A stretch of 64,000 bases of DNA from Pseudomonas arsenicoxydans. Its GTDB lineage: Bacteria > Pseudomonadota > Gammaproteobacteria > Pseudomonadales > Pseudomonadaceae. How positions within the stretch are numbered: the first letter of the stretch is position 1; every line of letters begins with the position of its first letter. The stretch covers positions 62,001 through 126,000 of the forward strand of contig NZ_RCZE01000001.1 in assembly GCF_006438915.1 (NCBI RefSeq). The letters are read 5' to 3'. Shown one piece after another: positions 51,002 through 60,373 of the stretch. The position numbers and the translations under genes are program-made. Under the pieces are notes generated by a model that saw only the letters and a list, made by a program, of their open reading frames with translations, had not been told where the DNA came from and ran no database searches.

Positions 51002-51139
51002 TTTTGGGAGCGCAGCCGCACTGGCCTGGCACTGGAATTTCGTCGCGGCGCGGTGCGCGCGTTGGACGATACTTTGCTGTTTGACCGGGCGCTGGCCTCG
51101 GTGCTCGGTAACCTGCGCCGCCTCAATCGCGGCAAGTGA
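51002..51139 (+). pseudogene. Probable 3' remnant of a deleted gene upstream of ampD
   Basis: The frame encoding FWERSRTGLALEFRRGAVRA...LDDTLLFDRALASVLGNLRR and ending at TGA has the codon usage of a real Pseudomonas gene (mostly G or C in third position). The bases before about 50975 do not, and they offer no plausible start. It resembles, from memory only, the tail of the large DUF1631 protein encoded between nadC and ampD in P. aeruginosa. The rest of 50823-51203 shows no other supportable gene and must hold the ampD promoter. Confidence 0.45.
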
Positions 51140-51203
51140 TCGCGTCCCGGTGGGCTATCGCGGCATACTGGGCGCCAACACAGTCGTCGCTGAAGGAACC
51201 TGT

Positions 51204-51764
51204 ATGCAGTTGGACCCCGCGAGCGGTTGGTGCCAGGACGTGCGTTTATGCCCCTCACCCAACTTCAATGCGCGCCCTTCGGGCGAAATTTCCCTGCTGG
51301 TGATCCACAACATCAGCTTGCCGCCAGCGCAGTTCGCGACCGGCAAAGTGCAGGAATTCTTCCAGAATCGTCTGGATGTCACGGAGCATCCTTATTTTGA
51401 AGGTATAGCTGACCTGCGGGTATCAGCGCACTTTCTGATTGAGCGTGACGGCACGGTCACTCAGTTTGTCTCTTGTCTTGAGCGCGCCTGGCACGCCGGT
51501 ATATCGAGCTTCGAGGGCCGGGAAACCTGTAACGATTTTTCCGTGGGCATCGAGCTTGAAGGCACGGATGATCTGCCGTTCACCGATGCTCAGTATCACG
51601 CGCTGACGGCCTTGACCCGACAGCTGCAAAACGCCTACACCGGCATCACTGCGCAGCGCATTTGCGGGCACAGCGACATTGCCCCGGGGCGCAAGACCGA
51701 TCCAGGCCCGGCGTTCGACTGGGCACGCTATCGCGCGACCCTGGCAAAAGAGGAAGGACAATGA
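51204..51764 (+). CDS. ampD: AmpD, N-acetyl-anhydromuramyl-L-alanine amidase
   Basis: Cytosolic zinc amidase of peptidoglycan recycling that removes the peptide from anhydromuropeptides and so keeps AmpR-controlled beta-lactamase low. The 186-residue protein has the first zinc His in LLVIHNISLPP (His35), the active-site region HFLIERDGTVTQF and AWHAGISSFEGRE, and the second zinc His and Asp in CGHSDIAPGRKTDPGPAFDW. The ATG at 51204 gives MQLDPASGWCQDVRLCPSPN. The frame back to 50973 is rejected as upstream sequence. It overlaps ampE by 4 bases. Confidence 0.96.
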   Translation: MQLDPASGWCQDVRLCPSPNFNARPSGEISLLVIHNISLPPAQFATGKVQEFFQNRLDVTEHPYFEGIADLRVSAHFLIERDGTVTQFVSCLERAWHAGISSFEGRETCNDFSVGIELEGTDDLPFTDAQYHALTALTRQLQNAYTGITAQRICGHSDIAPGRKTDPGPAFDWARYRATLAKEEGQ

Positions 51765-52597
51765 GTTTTCTGGTGTTGCTGTTGGCGGTATGGATCGAGA
51801 AGTTCTCGGCACTGCGCCATCGGGTTCAGCGTGATGGCGGTTGGGTACGCGAGCTGAACAAGCTTGAGGTCATGCCACGCCTGATCGACCGGCCCTGGTT
51901 GATATTGGCCCTTATGGTGTTGTTTCCGGTCGCGCTGCTGGGGATGCTGCTGGTGGTGCTGGATCCGGTGGCCTACGGTCTGTTGGCGTTACCGGTGCAT
52001 TTGCTGGTGGTGATTTACAGCCTGGGGCGCGGCGATCTGCTGGCCGGGTTGGGGCCGTTTCGCGATGCCTGGCGCCGGGAAGACCTGCAAGCCGCCGCGC
52101 ATGTGGCCAAACGTGACCTGGATATATGCGCCGAAAACGGCGAGCAATTGCTGGAACGGGTCGAAGCGAACCTGCTCTGGGAGGCTTACCAGAGTTTCTT
52201 CGCGGTCATTTTCTGGTATTTCCTGCTGGGGCCGGTTGCCGCCCTGAGTTATCGCTTGCTGGCACTGGCCGAAGAGCATGGCCAGAACCCGGCCGTGGTT
52301 GAGCGCGCGGCACAACTACGCCACGCCTTTGATTGGGTGCCCGTGCGGTTGCTGGCGGCGAGTTTTGCACTGGTCGGCAACTTTGTGGCGGTCGGTCGGG
52401 TGATGTTGCATGAGTTGCTGAATTGGAACATCAGCGCCGCTCAGTTGATCGAGAAAGTCGGGATGGTGGCCGGTGAAATTCCGGCACCGGTCGTCGGACC
52501 GGATGGCATCAACAGCCTGGACCGGATCTGGGAGTTGCTGCTGCGCGCGGCAGTGCTCTGGTACGCCGGTTTTGCGCTGTGGACAGTCCTCCCTTAA
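51761..52597 (+). CDS. ampE: AmpE, inner-membrane protein of the ampDE operon
   Basis: The 278-residue protein has an N-terminal helix (SFLVLLLAVWIEKF), further hydrophobic segments at about residues 45-85 and 145-165, and a C-terminal helix. A loop resembling a nucleotide-binding site has been discussed in E. coli AmpE; its precise role in cell-wall sensing remains unclear. The ATG overlaps the ampD stop (ATGA), and AGGAAGG lies upstream. The frame beginning at 51662 is inside ampD and rejected. Confidence 0.93.
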   Translation: MSFLVLLLAVWIEKFSALRHRVQRDGGWVRELNKLEVMPRLIDRPWLILALMVLFPVALLGMLLVVLDPVAYGLLALPVHLLVVIYSLGRGDLLAGLGPFRDAWRREDLQAAAHVAKRDLDICAENGEQLLERVEANLLWEAYQSFFAVIFWYFLLGPVAALSYRLLALAEEHGQNPAVVERAAQLRHAFDWVPVRLLAASFALVGNFVAVGRVMLHELLNWNISAAQLIEKVGMVAGEIPAPVVGPDGINSLDRIWELLLRAAVLWYAGFALWTVLP

Positions 52598-52607
52598 CTC
52601 AGCGCTG

Positions 52608-52729
52608 TTGTGGCGAGGGGGTTTGCCCCCGTTCAGCTGCGAAGCAGTCGTAAATCTGGAACACTTCCTGGAACTGATAAATTGCGCAGGGAGGCTTCGC
52701 TACCCAACGGGGCGAGGCCCCTCGCCACA
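52608..52729. repeat. Second-family REP doublet (TGTGGCGAGGGG type)
   Basis: TTGTGGCGAGGGG at the left and CCCCTCGCCACAC at the right form an inverted repeat around 95 bases. This is another REP family of fluorescent pseudomonads, distinct from the GTGGGAGCGGGC type in the rest of the window. Confidence 0.75.
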
Positions 52730-52857
52730 CCTCGTTAACCTTAAGTTACAAAACCCCCTGCCGATTTAAGATATACAGGGATAGCGCTGAATAGTGGCTA
52801 TCTGCCGCCGAGGCCGCGCCTGCCAAATAAAAATAAGAATGCAATGGGAGACTTCCA

Positions 52858-54888
52858 GTGAAGAGCTTGCTCTATCCCGCCGTCGCGCTGATGAACCGCC
52901 TGAGTTTCGGCATGAAGTTCAGCCTGATCAGCGTGCTGTTCCTTGTGCCCATGCTGGTCACCAACTTTTATCTGGTGCGCGACTCCTATCGCGAATTTCA
53001 GGGCACGCAAGTCGAGCTGCAAAGCCTCGACCTGCTGGGCAGTGGCATGACGCTGCGGCGTGACCTGGAGACCCTGAACAATCTGGTGCAGATCAACGTC
53101 ACGCTCGGTCAGTCTGGCAAGGCTGGCAATGTCGAGTCGAAGATCGGCACGTTGGAGCAAAGTATTCTGGCGCGCCTGCACGGGCTGACCGCGATGACTA
53201 CCGATCCGGAGCAGATCACCATTTTCGACGGCAAACGCGATGAAATGATCGCCGCGTTCAAGGCCCAGCAAGCGGAAACCTCCCTGCAAAGCAAAAGTGG
53301 AATGATCGGCAAATTGCTCGGCAACGCGCAGATTTTCAGCCAGATCATCGCCACCCAGGCCGGCCTCAGTCGCGACAGCCAAAGCGACATGCGTCAACTG
53401 AGCGAGCTGATTACCAACGCCACCCCACCTGTCACCCAACTGCTGGGCGAAGGCCGGGCGATGGGTTCATTTTCGCTGGGGCAAGGCTTTCTCAACTCGG
53501 CATCGAGCACTCGTTTCGATGAGCTGTTGGCGCAGATCGAAAAACTCCAGGGCGAATACGGCCTGAAATTGCAGGACGCACTGGGGTCCAGCAAAGCGGC
53601 GCGTGAAACCTTGGCCGCTCAAGCCGATAGCAGTAAGGCCTCGCTGAAAAAAGCCAGTGAGCTGTTCGAAGAAAAAGTGGTGATGGCAGACACCCTCGAT
53701 GCACCCTGGCAGGGCTTTTACGATCAAGTCACCGGCTTGATGGACCAGACCTACCAACTCAACGAGGCCACCCTGAAGTTCCTCGGTACCCAGTTGCAGC
53801 AGCGACTGGAACAGAACCGCACCCACATGGTTTTGCAGGCCGTGGCGTTGTCGGTGGTGTTCGTGTTGATTTTCTACCTTTACGGTGGCTTCTACGCATC
53901 GACCCGCACCACCCTCAAGCGTCTTGGCGCGATGATGGACACGGTCGCTGCGGGCGACATGACCGTGACCTTCCGCGCGGAAAGCCGTGATGAACTCGGC
54001 GAGTTGGGCGAGGTGTTCAACGGCACCGTGAAGAAAATCCATGACCTGATCGAGCGCGTCGGCCAGACCGTCAATGAGGTCGAGCGCCAGGCCGGGCAGG
54101 TGCAAAGTGTTTCTACCCAGAGCAACCAGGCGGTGGCCGGGCAACGTTCGCAGATCGAGCAAGTCGCCACGGCCATGAACCAGATGTCGGCGACCTCCCT
54201 TGAGGTGGCGCGCAGTGCCGCCGCTGCGGTCAGCAGCGCCCACAGCGTCAACGATGAGACCATCAGCGGTCGCGGCCTGGTGGCGTCCCAGCAGGGCAGC
54301 ATCGCGCAACTGGCCAGTGAGATCGATCAGTCAGTGATCGTGATCAATCAACTGGCCAGCGACAGCCAGTCCATCAGCCGCGTGCTGGAAGTGATCAAAA
54401 GCATTGCCGAGCAGACCAATCTTCTGGCCCTTAACGCCGCCATCGAAGCCGCTCGGGCCGGTGAGCAGGGGCGCGGGTTTGCGGTGGTGGCCGATGAGGT
54501 CCGCACGCTGGCCAAGCGCACTCAGCAATCGACCGAAGAAATCGAGCAGATGATCAGCAAGCTTCACAGCGGAGTCGGTGCGGCGGTGAAAGCCATGGGC
54601 ATCAGCCATCAGGTGGCCGATGGCACGGTGGGGCAGTCGGAAAAGGTCCAGCAGGCGCTGGAAAACATCCTCGGCGCTGTCGGCATGATCGTGGACCAGA
54701 ACCAGCAGATCGCCGCCGCTGTCGAGCAGCAGACCGCCGTCGCCCATGACATCGATCAGAACATCGTCGAGATCAACCGCGCTGGCGAGCGTACCGCGGA
54801 AGGGGCGCACCAGACCGAGGATGCCAGCCGTGCGCTATCGGCTCAGGTGGTAGAACTCAAACACCTGATCAGCGCCTTCCGGGTCTGA
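52858..54888 (+). CDS. Methyl-accepting chemotaxis protein, transmembrane receptor
   Basis: Chemoreceptor of 676 residues. TM1 is at about residues 21-40 ([20 protein letters not shown]), a long periplasmic helical sensor covers 41-323, and TM2 is at 324-345. A HAMP domain follows ([27 protein letters not shown]), then a signalling domain with the conserved tip in [20 protein letters not shown] and [17 protein letters not shown]. The start is GTG with GGGAG upstream. The sensor family and ligand could not be recognised. It is a single gene, and a GC hairpin with REP-like ends follows. Confidence 0.93.
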   Translation: MKSLLYPAVALMNRLSFGMKFSLISVLFLVPMLVTNFYLVRDSYREFQGTQVELQSLDLLGSGMTLRRDLETLNNLVQINVTLGQSGKAGNVESKIGTLEQSILARLHGLTAMTTDPEQITIFDGKRDEMIAAFKAQQAETSLQSKSGMIGKLLGNAQIFSQIIATQAGLSRDSQSDMRQLSELITNATPPVTQLLGEGRAMGSFSLGQGFLNSASSTRFDELLAQIEKLQGEYGLKLQDALGSSKAARETLAAQADSSKASLKKASELFEEKVVMADTLDAPWQGFYDQVTGLMDQTYQLNEATLKFLGTQLQQRLEQNRTHMVLQAVALSVVFVLIFYLYGGFYASTRTTLKRLGAMMDTVAAGDMTVTFRAESRDELGELGEVFNGTVKKIHDLIERVGQTVNEVERQAGQVQSVSTQSNQAVAGQRSQIEQVATAMNQMSATSLEVARSAAAAVSSAHSVNDETISGRGLVASQQGSIAQLASEIDQSVIVINQLASDSQSISRVLEVIKSIAEQTNLLALNAAIEAARAGEQGRGFAVVADEVRTLAKRTQQSTEEIEQMISKLHSGVGAAVKAMGISHQVADGTVGQSEKVQQALENILGAVGMIVDQNQQIAAAVEQQTAVAHDIDQNIVEINRAGERTAEGAHQTEDASRALSAQVVELKHLISAFRV

Positions 54889-54894
54889 GAAATC

Positions 54895-54926
54895 CCTGTG
54901 GGAGCGGGCCAATTCGCGCCCACAGG
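54895..54926 (+). terminator. Hairpin after the chemoreceptor gene, part of a REP
   Basis: CCTGTGGG and CCCACAGG form an 8-bp stem around a 16-base loop containing AGCGGGCC. It looks like a decayed REP that may serve as terminator or 3' protector. Confidence 0.55.
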
Positions 54927-55055
54927 ATTTTCGAAAAATCTGTAGTACTTTTTTCCTTTTAAGGAAGGAATTTTCCTGTTTTCCTCCGTGCTCTGATTTT
55001 TCGTCTTCAATGAAGCAAGATCATTCACTCTGGCCAGCCCTGAGGAGGCGCGGTT

Positions 55056-55445
55056 ATGTCTGTTGCAACAATAGGGATACAGGGACATTGCGCTCACTGC
55101 GAGAGCACCCTGCGGCTGGAAGCCTGGCAACTCAACGCGATTGCAATCAACGAATCATTTGCCTGTACTCACTGCCACAAAGCCTTGCAGTTGAGCGACC
55201 CGAAACAGATCAAGCGCTTCAAGTCGCTCGACTCGCTCGCCTTGCTGCAGGCGAGCACGTTGCTGATGGTGTGCACCGCGGTGCTGGTGGCTTTGGTCAT
55301 GGAATGGATCGGCATGCTCAGCGTCGTCGAACAGCTGAATTTTTCGCTGGTCGCCATTCTGGTCTACTTCGTCGTCATACAGTTCGCCCGGCATCGGCAA
55401 CACATCACGCTGATCCTGGAAGCCGCCAAGGCTCATGCCGACTGA
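55056..55445 (+). CDS. Zinc-ribbon membrane protein, function unknown
   Basis: A 129-residue protein with four cysteines in two CXXC pairs (Cys12/Cys15 in CAHC and Cys37/Cys40 in CTHC), enough for one zinc ribbon in the first 45 residues. Two membrane helices follow (about 62-83 and 94-112), and a short basic, His-rich tail (FARHRQHITLILEAAKAHAD) ends it. The ribbon is probably cytoplasmic. GAGGAGGCG lies 10 bases before the ATG. It converges on tatD with no gap between the stops. No family was recognised. Confidence 0.75.
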   Translation: MSVATIGIQGHCAHCESTLRLEAWQLNAIAINESFACTHCHKALQLSDPKQIKRFKSLDSLALLQASTLLMVCTAVLVALVMEWIGMLSVVEQLNFSLVAILVYFVVIQFARHRQHITLILEAAKAHAD

Positions 55446-56222
55446 TTACCAGTTGAACAGCTCGCAGGCGTTGGCCGTGCTGGCGGTGGCCAATTGCTCT
55501 GGGCTGATCGCCATGATCTGCGCCAGCGCCGAGCAAATGGCCGGCAGGTGCGCCGGGCTGTTGCGTTGACCGGGAAACATGGCCGGCGCCATGTCCGGCG
55601 AGTCGGTTTCCAGCACCACCGATTCCAGCGGCAATTCGGCGAGCACACGGTGCATGCGCAGCGCCTGCGGCCAGGTCGCGGCGCCACCCAGACCCAGCTT
55701 GAAACCAAGCTTGATGTACTCGCGCGCTTCTTCTTTGCTGCCCGCGAAAGCGTGGATGATCCCGGCACGTTTCAAGCGAAAGCGTTTTAGCGTGGCAATC
55801 ACCGCCGCATGGCTGCGCCGTACATGGATCAGCGCCGGCAGATTGAAGTCCGCCGCCAGTTGCAGTTGCGCATCGAACAGCGCCTGCTGGCGCTCGCGGT
55901 CCAGGGTTTCGATGAAGTAATCCAGACCGATCTCGCCTACCGCGCACAACTGCCGATGACCGGCCAGGCGCGTCAGCCAGTCACCGAGTGCCTGCAGATC
56001 TTCAGGTCGATGGTCCTCCAGATACACCGGGTGCAAACCGAATGCGGCATGCAAGTCGGGATCGCTTTGCACCAGGTCCCAGACTCGCTGCCAATTCGCC
56101 TGATAGACCCCCAGCACCACCATTCGACGCACACCCACGGCGCGGCTTTCGGCCAGCAGCGCCTGACGATCCGCGTCGAAATCCGGAAAATCCAGATGAG
56201 TGTGGCTGTCGATCAGCTCCAC
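55446..56222 (-). CDS. TatD-family metal-dependent hydrolase (YjjV-like)
   Basis: Predicted metal-dependent deoxyribonuclease of the TIM-barrel amidohydrolase type. The 258-residue protein has the metal motif DSHTHLDF at the N-terminus, AFGLHPVYLED, CAVGEIGLDYF with the bridging Glu, PALIHVRRSH, IIHAFAGS and the terminal VVLETDSPDMAP. The start is GTG at 56222, only 3 bases after the fruR stop (TGAACCGTG), so it is probably cotranscribed with fruR. Its role with the regulator is not known. Confidence 0.9.
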   Translation of the reverse strand: MELIDSHTHLDFPDFDADRQALLAESRAVGVRRMVVLGVYQANWQRVWDLVQSDPDLHAAFGLHPVYLEDHRPEDLQALGDWLTRLAGHRQLCAVGEIGLDYFIETLDRERQQALFDAQLQLAADFNLPALIHVRRSHAAVIATLKRFRLKRAGIIHAFAGSKEEAREYIKLGFKLGLGGAATWPQALRMHRVLAELPLESVVLETDSPDMAPAMFPGQRNSPAHLPAICSALAQIMAISPEQLATASTANACELFNW

Positions 56223-56225
56223 GGT

Positions 56226-57221
56226 TCAGTCTCGGTGAATACGCTGCTTGAAGGTCCGCGCGATGGCCTGCACGCCGGGTTGGTAATCTGACTGCTCGAT
56301 GGCCGCCAGCGCCAGCGCCAGGGCTTTATCGGCGATCAACTGATGCTGCTGGGCCATGGCGTTGACCGGCAGCGGCAGGAAGTCCAGCAACTGCGTGTCA
56401 CCGAACGTTCCCAGGCGCAACGGACGGGTTTTCAGCGGGAAATCATGCAAGGCATCGAACACCCCCTGAAGCAACACGTAGGAAGTGGTCACCAGGGCGT
56501 CCGGCAAATGCCCCAGACGCTGGAGCATTTCTTCCATCAACTGCTTGCCGCACTCGCGGCTGAACGATTCGCCGTGCTCGATCAGCACCTGGCCTTTGAA
56601 GCCGTCCAGCGCTTCTTTGAAGCCGGCCGCGCGTTCCTGGCTGATGCTCAACTCGGGGCGCGCGCCGATCAAGGCGATTTGCTTGGGCAACGGGTCCAGT
56701 AGACTGCGGGTCAATTGCAGGCTGGCCTCGCGGTCGTCACTGATGACCGAGCAAAAGTGCTCGGGCTCCATGACCCGGTCGATGGCGATGATCGGCATGC
56801 CTTTGGCCTGCAACTGGCGATAGCTGTCGTCATCAGTCGGCAGGCAACTGGCGACGATCAGCGCATCGCAGCGCCGGGCGCGGAACAGTTTGAGCAATTG
56901 CCGCTCACTGTCGGGCGCATCGTCGGAGCTGGCGATCAGCAATTGATAGCCGCGCGCCCGGGCACCTTGCTCCAGCAATTTGGCGATTCGTGCGTAACTG
57001 GGGTTTTCCAGGTCCGGCAGAATAAAACCCAAGGTGCGCGTGTGCCGACTGCGCAACCCGGCCGCTTGAGGATTGGGTGTAAAGCCATGCTGTTCGACCA
57101 CAGCGCGCACGCGCTCGACGGTGGCACTGCTGATGCGTTGCTGTTCGGCTTTGCCATTAATGACATAACTGGCGGTGGTTACGGACACACCGGCCAACTG
57201 TGCGATATCACTGAGTTTCAA
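56226..57221 (-). CDS. fruR: FruR/Cra, LacI-type fructose regulator
   Basis: Repressor of the fru operon relieved by fructose-1-phosphate, known in P. putida as Cra. The 331-residue protein has the LacI helix-turn-helix KLSDIAQLAGVSVTTASYVINGKA. The periplasmic-binding-like effector domain follows, with RTLGFILPDLENPSYARI and later ISDDREAS. The start is a TTG with AAGGA 8 bases upstream; the frame reaching 57308 would add 29 unrelated residues. It is divergent from fruB, with operator palindromes between them. Confidence 0.93.
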   Translation of the reverse strand: MKLSDIAQLAGVSVTTASYVINGKAEQQRISSATVERVRAVVEQHGFTPNPQAAGLRSRHTRTLGFILPDLENPSYARIAKLLEQGARARGYQLLIASSDDAPDSERQLLKLFRARRCDALIVASCLPTDDDSYRQLQAKGMPIIAIDRVMEPEHFCSVISDDREASLQLTRSLLDPLPKQIALIGARPELSISQERAAGFKEALDGFKGQVLIEHGESFSRECGKQLMEEMLQRLGHLPDALVTTSYVLLQGVFDALHDFPLKTRPLRLGTFGDTQLLDFLPLPVNAMAQQHQLIADKALALALAAIEQSDYQPGVQAIARTFKQRIHRD

Positions 57222-57366
57222 CTCGGGATTTCCTTGTTTTTTCGAGCTTGCCCCGACATTTTCGCCAATCCTACCCGAATCCGGCAGGCGACTAGTGTCC
57301 AAGCCCATCCGACAAGTTGGGCTTCAAGGATGCGACATTATCGAGTAACGTGCCAAGTGTTCTAGA

Positions 57367-57378
57367 TTAAACGTTTCA
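57367..57378. promoter_or_regulatory. FruR/Cra operator
   Basis: TTAAACGTTTCA, identical to the Cra operator described upstream of fruB in P. putida. It lies 146 bases from fruR and 134 from fruB. Confidence 0.85.
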
Positions 57379-57445
57379 GCAAGCGTATTTTCAGGGTTAT
57401 ACGCACCCTTGACCGGTTCTGCCGTGAAACCGCCAAAAGTGACCG

Positions 57446-57457
57446 TTAAGCGCTTAA
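57446..57457. promoter_or_regulatory. Second palindrome upstream of fruB
   Basis: TTAAGCGCTTAA is a perfect 12-base palindrome, 55 bases before fruB. It shares TTAA and the CG centre with the operator at 57367 and may be a weaker FruR site. Confidence 0.5.
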
Positions 57458-57511
57458 GCTGATTCATTCAAAACAATACCTGGCGTCCTCAGACGCCAAA
57501 AAGGAGAAAGC

Positions 57512-60373
57512 ATGCTCGAGCTCACTCTAGAGCAGATATCCATGGGCCAGTCGGCTGTGGATAAGTCCGCTGCGTTGCAGCTACTGGCCGAGCATCTGGT
57601 TGCCGATGGCCTGGTCGCCGACGGGTACTTGGCCGGTTTGCAGGCGCGTGAGGCTCAGGGCTCGACCTTTCTCGGTCAAGGTATTGCCATCCCCCACGGT
57701 ACACCGCAAACCCGCGACCTGGTGTTTTCCACCGGCGTGCGGCTGATGCAGTTCCCCGAAGGCGTGGATTGGGGCGACGGCCAGATCGTGTACCTGGCGA
57801 TCGGTATCGCGGCCAAGTCCGACGAACATTTACGCTTGTTGCAACTGTTGACCCGCGCCCTCGGCGAAACCGACCTGGGCCAGGCCTTGCGTCGCGCAAG
57901 CTCCGCCGAGGCCTTGTTGAAACTGCTGCAAGGCGCGCCGCAGGAATTGGCGCTGGATGCGCAGATGATCGGCTTGGGTGTGTCAGCCGATGACTTCGAG
58001 GAACTGGTCTGGCGTGGCGCGCGTTTGCTGCGCCAGGCCGATTGCGTGAGCAACGGTTTCTCCGCCGTGTTGCAACAGGTCGACGCGTTGCCGCTGGGCG
58101 ATGGCTTGTGGTGGTTGCACAGCGAGCAAACGGTCAAGCGTCCGGGCCTGGCCTTCGTCACCCCGGACAAACCGATGCGCTACCTCGGCCAGCCGCTCAG
58201 CGGCCTGTTCTGCCTGGCCAGCCTCGGTGAAGCCCATCAGGCCTTGCTCGAACGTCTTTGTGCGTTGCTGATTGAAGGCCGTGGCCACGAACTGGGCCGC
58301 GCCACCAGCAGCCGCAAAGTGCTCGAAGTCCTTGGTGGTGAAGTGCCGGCGGACTGGCCGAGCGCGCGCATCGCATTGGCCAACGCCCACGGCTTGCACG
58401 CGCGCCCGGCGAAGATCCTCGCCCAGTTGGCAAAAAGTTTTGAAGGCGAAATTCGCGTTCGCATCGTCGACGGTCAGGACAGCGCGGTGTCGGTAAAAAG
58501 CTTGAGCAAACTGCTCAGCCTCGGCGCCCGTCGGGGTCAGGTGTTGGAGTTCATTGCCGAACCGAGCATCGCCGCCGATGCCTTGCCGGCCTTGTTAGGC
58601 GCCATCGAAGAAGGCCTCGGCGAAGAAATCGAGCCTTTGCCGCCCGTGAGCCAACAGCGCGAAGAGCTCGCCGAGGTGGCCGAAGTGCTGCTCGCCCCGG
58701 CGTCCGGCAGTGTGATTCAAGCGATCGCCGCGGCCCCGGGCATTGCCATCGGCCCGGCGCATGTTCAAGTGCTGCAAACCATCGATTACCCACTGCGCGG
58801 CGAGTCTGCCGCCATTGAGCGCGAGCGTCTAAAACAGGCGCTGGCGCAGGTACGTCGCGACATCGAAGGCTTGATCGAGCGCAGCACGTCCAAGGCGATC
58901 CGCGAGATTTTTATCACTCACCAGGAAATGCTCGACGACCCGGAACTGACCGACGAAGTCGACACCCGCCTCAAGCAAGGCGAAAGCGCCGAAGCGGCGT
59001 GGATGGCAGTGATCGAAGCGGCGGCCAGACAGCAAGAATCGTTGCAGGACGCGTTGCTCGCCGAGCGTGCGGCAGACTTGCGCGACATCGGCCGGCGCGT
59101 GCTGGCGCAACTGAGCGGCGTCGAAACGCCGAGCGAGCCGCAGCAGCCTTACATTCTGGTGATGGACGAAGTAGGGCCATCCGACGTCGCGCGTCTTGAT
59201 CCGACCCGCGTCGCCGGCATTCTCACGGCTCGCGGCGGCGCTACGGCGCACAGCGCGATCGTCGCCCGAGCGCTGGGTATTCCGGCGCTGGTCGGTGCTG
59301 GCGCTGAGGTGTTGCTGCTGGCGCCGGGCACGCCGTTGCTGATTGACGGCCAGCGCGGCCGCCTGCATGTGGATGCCGATGCGCTGACCTTGCAACGCGC
59401 CACCGAAGAGCGCGACACCCGGGAGCAGCGCTTGAAAGTCGCCGCTGAACAACGTCATCAACCGGCGCTGACCATCGACGGTCACGCGGTCGAGGTGTTC
59501 GCCAACATTGGCGAGAGCGCCGGTGTCATCAGCGCAGTGGAGCAGGGCGCCGAAGGCATTGGCCTGTTGCGCACCGAACTGATTTTCATGGCCCACCCGC
59601 AAGCGCCGGACGAGGCCACTCAGGAAACCGAGTATCGCCGCGTCCTCGACGGCCTGGCCGGTCGGCCGCTGGTGGTGCGAACCCTCGACGTCGGTGGGGA
59701 CAAACCGCTGCCGTATTGGCCCATCGCCAAGGAAGAAAACCCGTTCCTCGGCGTGCGTGGCATACGCCTGACGCTGCAACGCCCGAAAATCATGGAAGCG
59801 CAATTGCGCGCCTTGCTGCGGGCCGCCGACAACCGTCCGCTGCGGATCATGTTTCCGATGGTTGGCAGCGTCGATGAATGGCGTCAGGCGCGGGACATGA
59901 CCGAACGACTGCGCCTGGAAATCCCGGTGGCTGATCTGCAACTGGGGATTATGATCGAAGTGCCGTCGGCTGCCTTGCTGGCGCCGGTGCTGGCCAAAGA
60001 GGTCGACTTTTTCAGCGTCGGCACCAATGACCTGACCCAATACACCCTGGCCATCGACCGTGGTCATCCGACCTTGTCCGCCCAGGCTGACGGCTTGCAC
60101 CCGGCGGTGCTGCAACTGATCGACATCACCGTGCGTGCGGCGCATGCCCACGGCAAATGGGTCGGCGTGTGCGGCGAGTTGGCGGCGGACCCGCTGGCGG
60201 TGCCGGTTTTGGTCGGGCTGGGCGTGGACGAACTCAGCGTGTCGGGGCGCAGCATTGCCGAGGTCAAGGCGCGTATTCGTGAGCTCAGCCTCGCCCAGAC
60301 CCAAATCCTCGCCCAACAGGCCCTGGCCGTGGGCAGCGCCAATGAAGTGCGCGCATTAGTGGAGGCTCTGTAA
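57512..60373 (+). CDS. fruB: FruB, multiphosphoryl transfer protein EIIA-HPr-EI for fructose
   Basis: Fused energy-coupling protein of the fructose PTS: phosphate passes from phosphoenolpyruvate to EI, then HPr, then EIIA. Seen in the 953 residues are EIIA with active His62 (IPHGTPQTRD) and HPr with His296 (ANAHGLHARPAKILA). EI has His580 (ARGGATAHSAIVAR) and C-terminal PEP-binding motifs (GIGLLRTELIF, LDVGGDKPLPYW, SVGTNDLTQYTLAIDR). It carries all soluble PTS domains needed for the operon. The start has AGGAGAAAGC upstream. It overlaps fruK by one base. Confidence 0.96.
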   Translation: MLELTLEQISMGQSAVDKSAALQLLAEHLVADGLVADGYLAGLQAREAQGSTFLGQGIAIPHGTPQTRDLVFSTGVRLMQFPEGVDWGDGQIVYLAIGIAAKSDEHLRLLQLLTRALGETDLGQALRRASSAEALLKLLQGAPQELALDAQMIGLGVSADDFEELVWRGARLLRQADCVSNGFSAVLQQVDALPLGDGLWWLHSEQTVKRPGLAFVTPDKPMRYLGQPLSGLFCLASLGEAHQALLERLCALLIEGRGHELGRATSSRKVLEVLGGEVPADWPSARIALANAHGLHARPAKILAQLAKSFEGEIRVRIVDGQDSAVSVKSLSKLLSLGARRGQVLEFIAEPSIAADALPALLGAIEEGLGEEIEPLPPVSQQREELAEVAEVLLAPASGSVIQAIAAAPGIAIGPAHVQVLQTIDYPLRGESAAIERERLKQALAQVRRDIEGLIERSTSKAIREIFITHQEMLDDPELTDEVDTRLKQGESAEAAWMAVIEAAARQQESLQDALLAERAADLRDIGRRVLAQLSGVETPSEPQQPYILVMDEVGPSDVARLDPTRVAGILTARGGATAHSAIVARALGIPALVGAGAEVLLLAPGTPLLIDGQRGRLHVDADALTLQRATEERDTREQRLKVAAEQRHQPALTIDGHAVEVFANIGESAGVISAVEQGAEGIGLLRTELIFMAHPQAPDEATQETEYRRVLDGLAGRPLVVRTLDVGGDKPLPYWPIAKEENPFLGVRGIRLTLQRPKIMEAQLRALLRAADNRPLRIMFPMVGSVDEWRQARDMTERLRLEIPVADLQLGIMIEVPSAALLAPVLAKEVDFFSVGTNDLTQYTLAIDRGHPTLSAQADGLHPAVLQLIDITVRAAHAHGKWVGVCGELAADPLAVPVLVGLGVDELSVSGRSIAEVKARIRELSLAQTQILAQQALAVGSANEVRALVEAL

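Noticed and set aside
50973..51203. N-terminal extension of AmpD by 77 residues
   Set aside because: The added residues (Trp/Cys-rich) have no similarity to AmpD, and the ATG at 51204 gives the standard protein.
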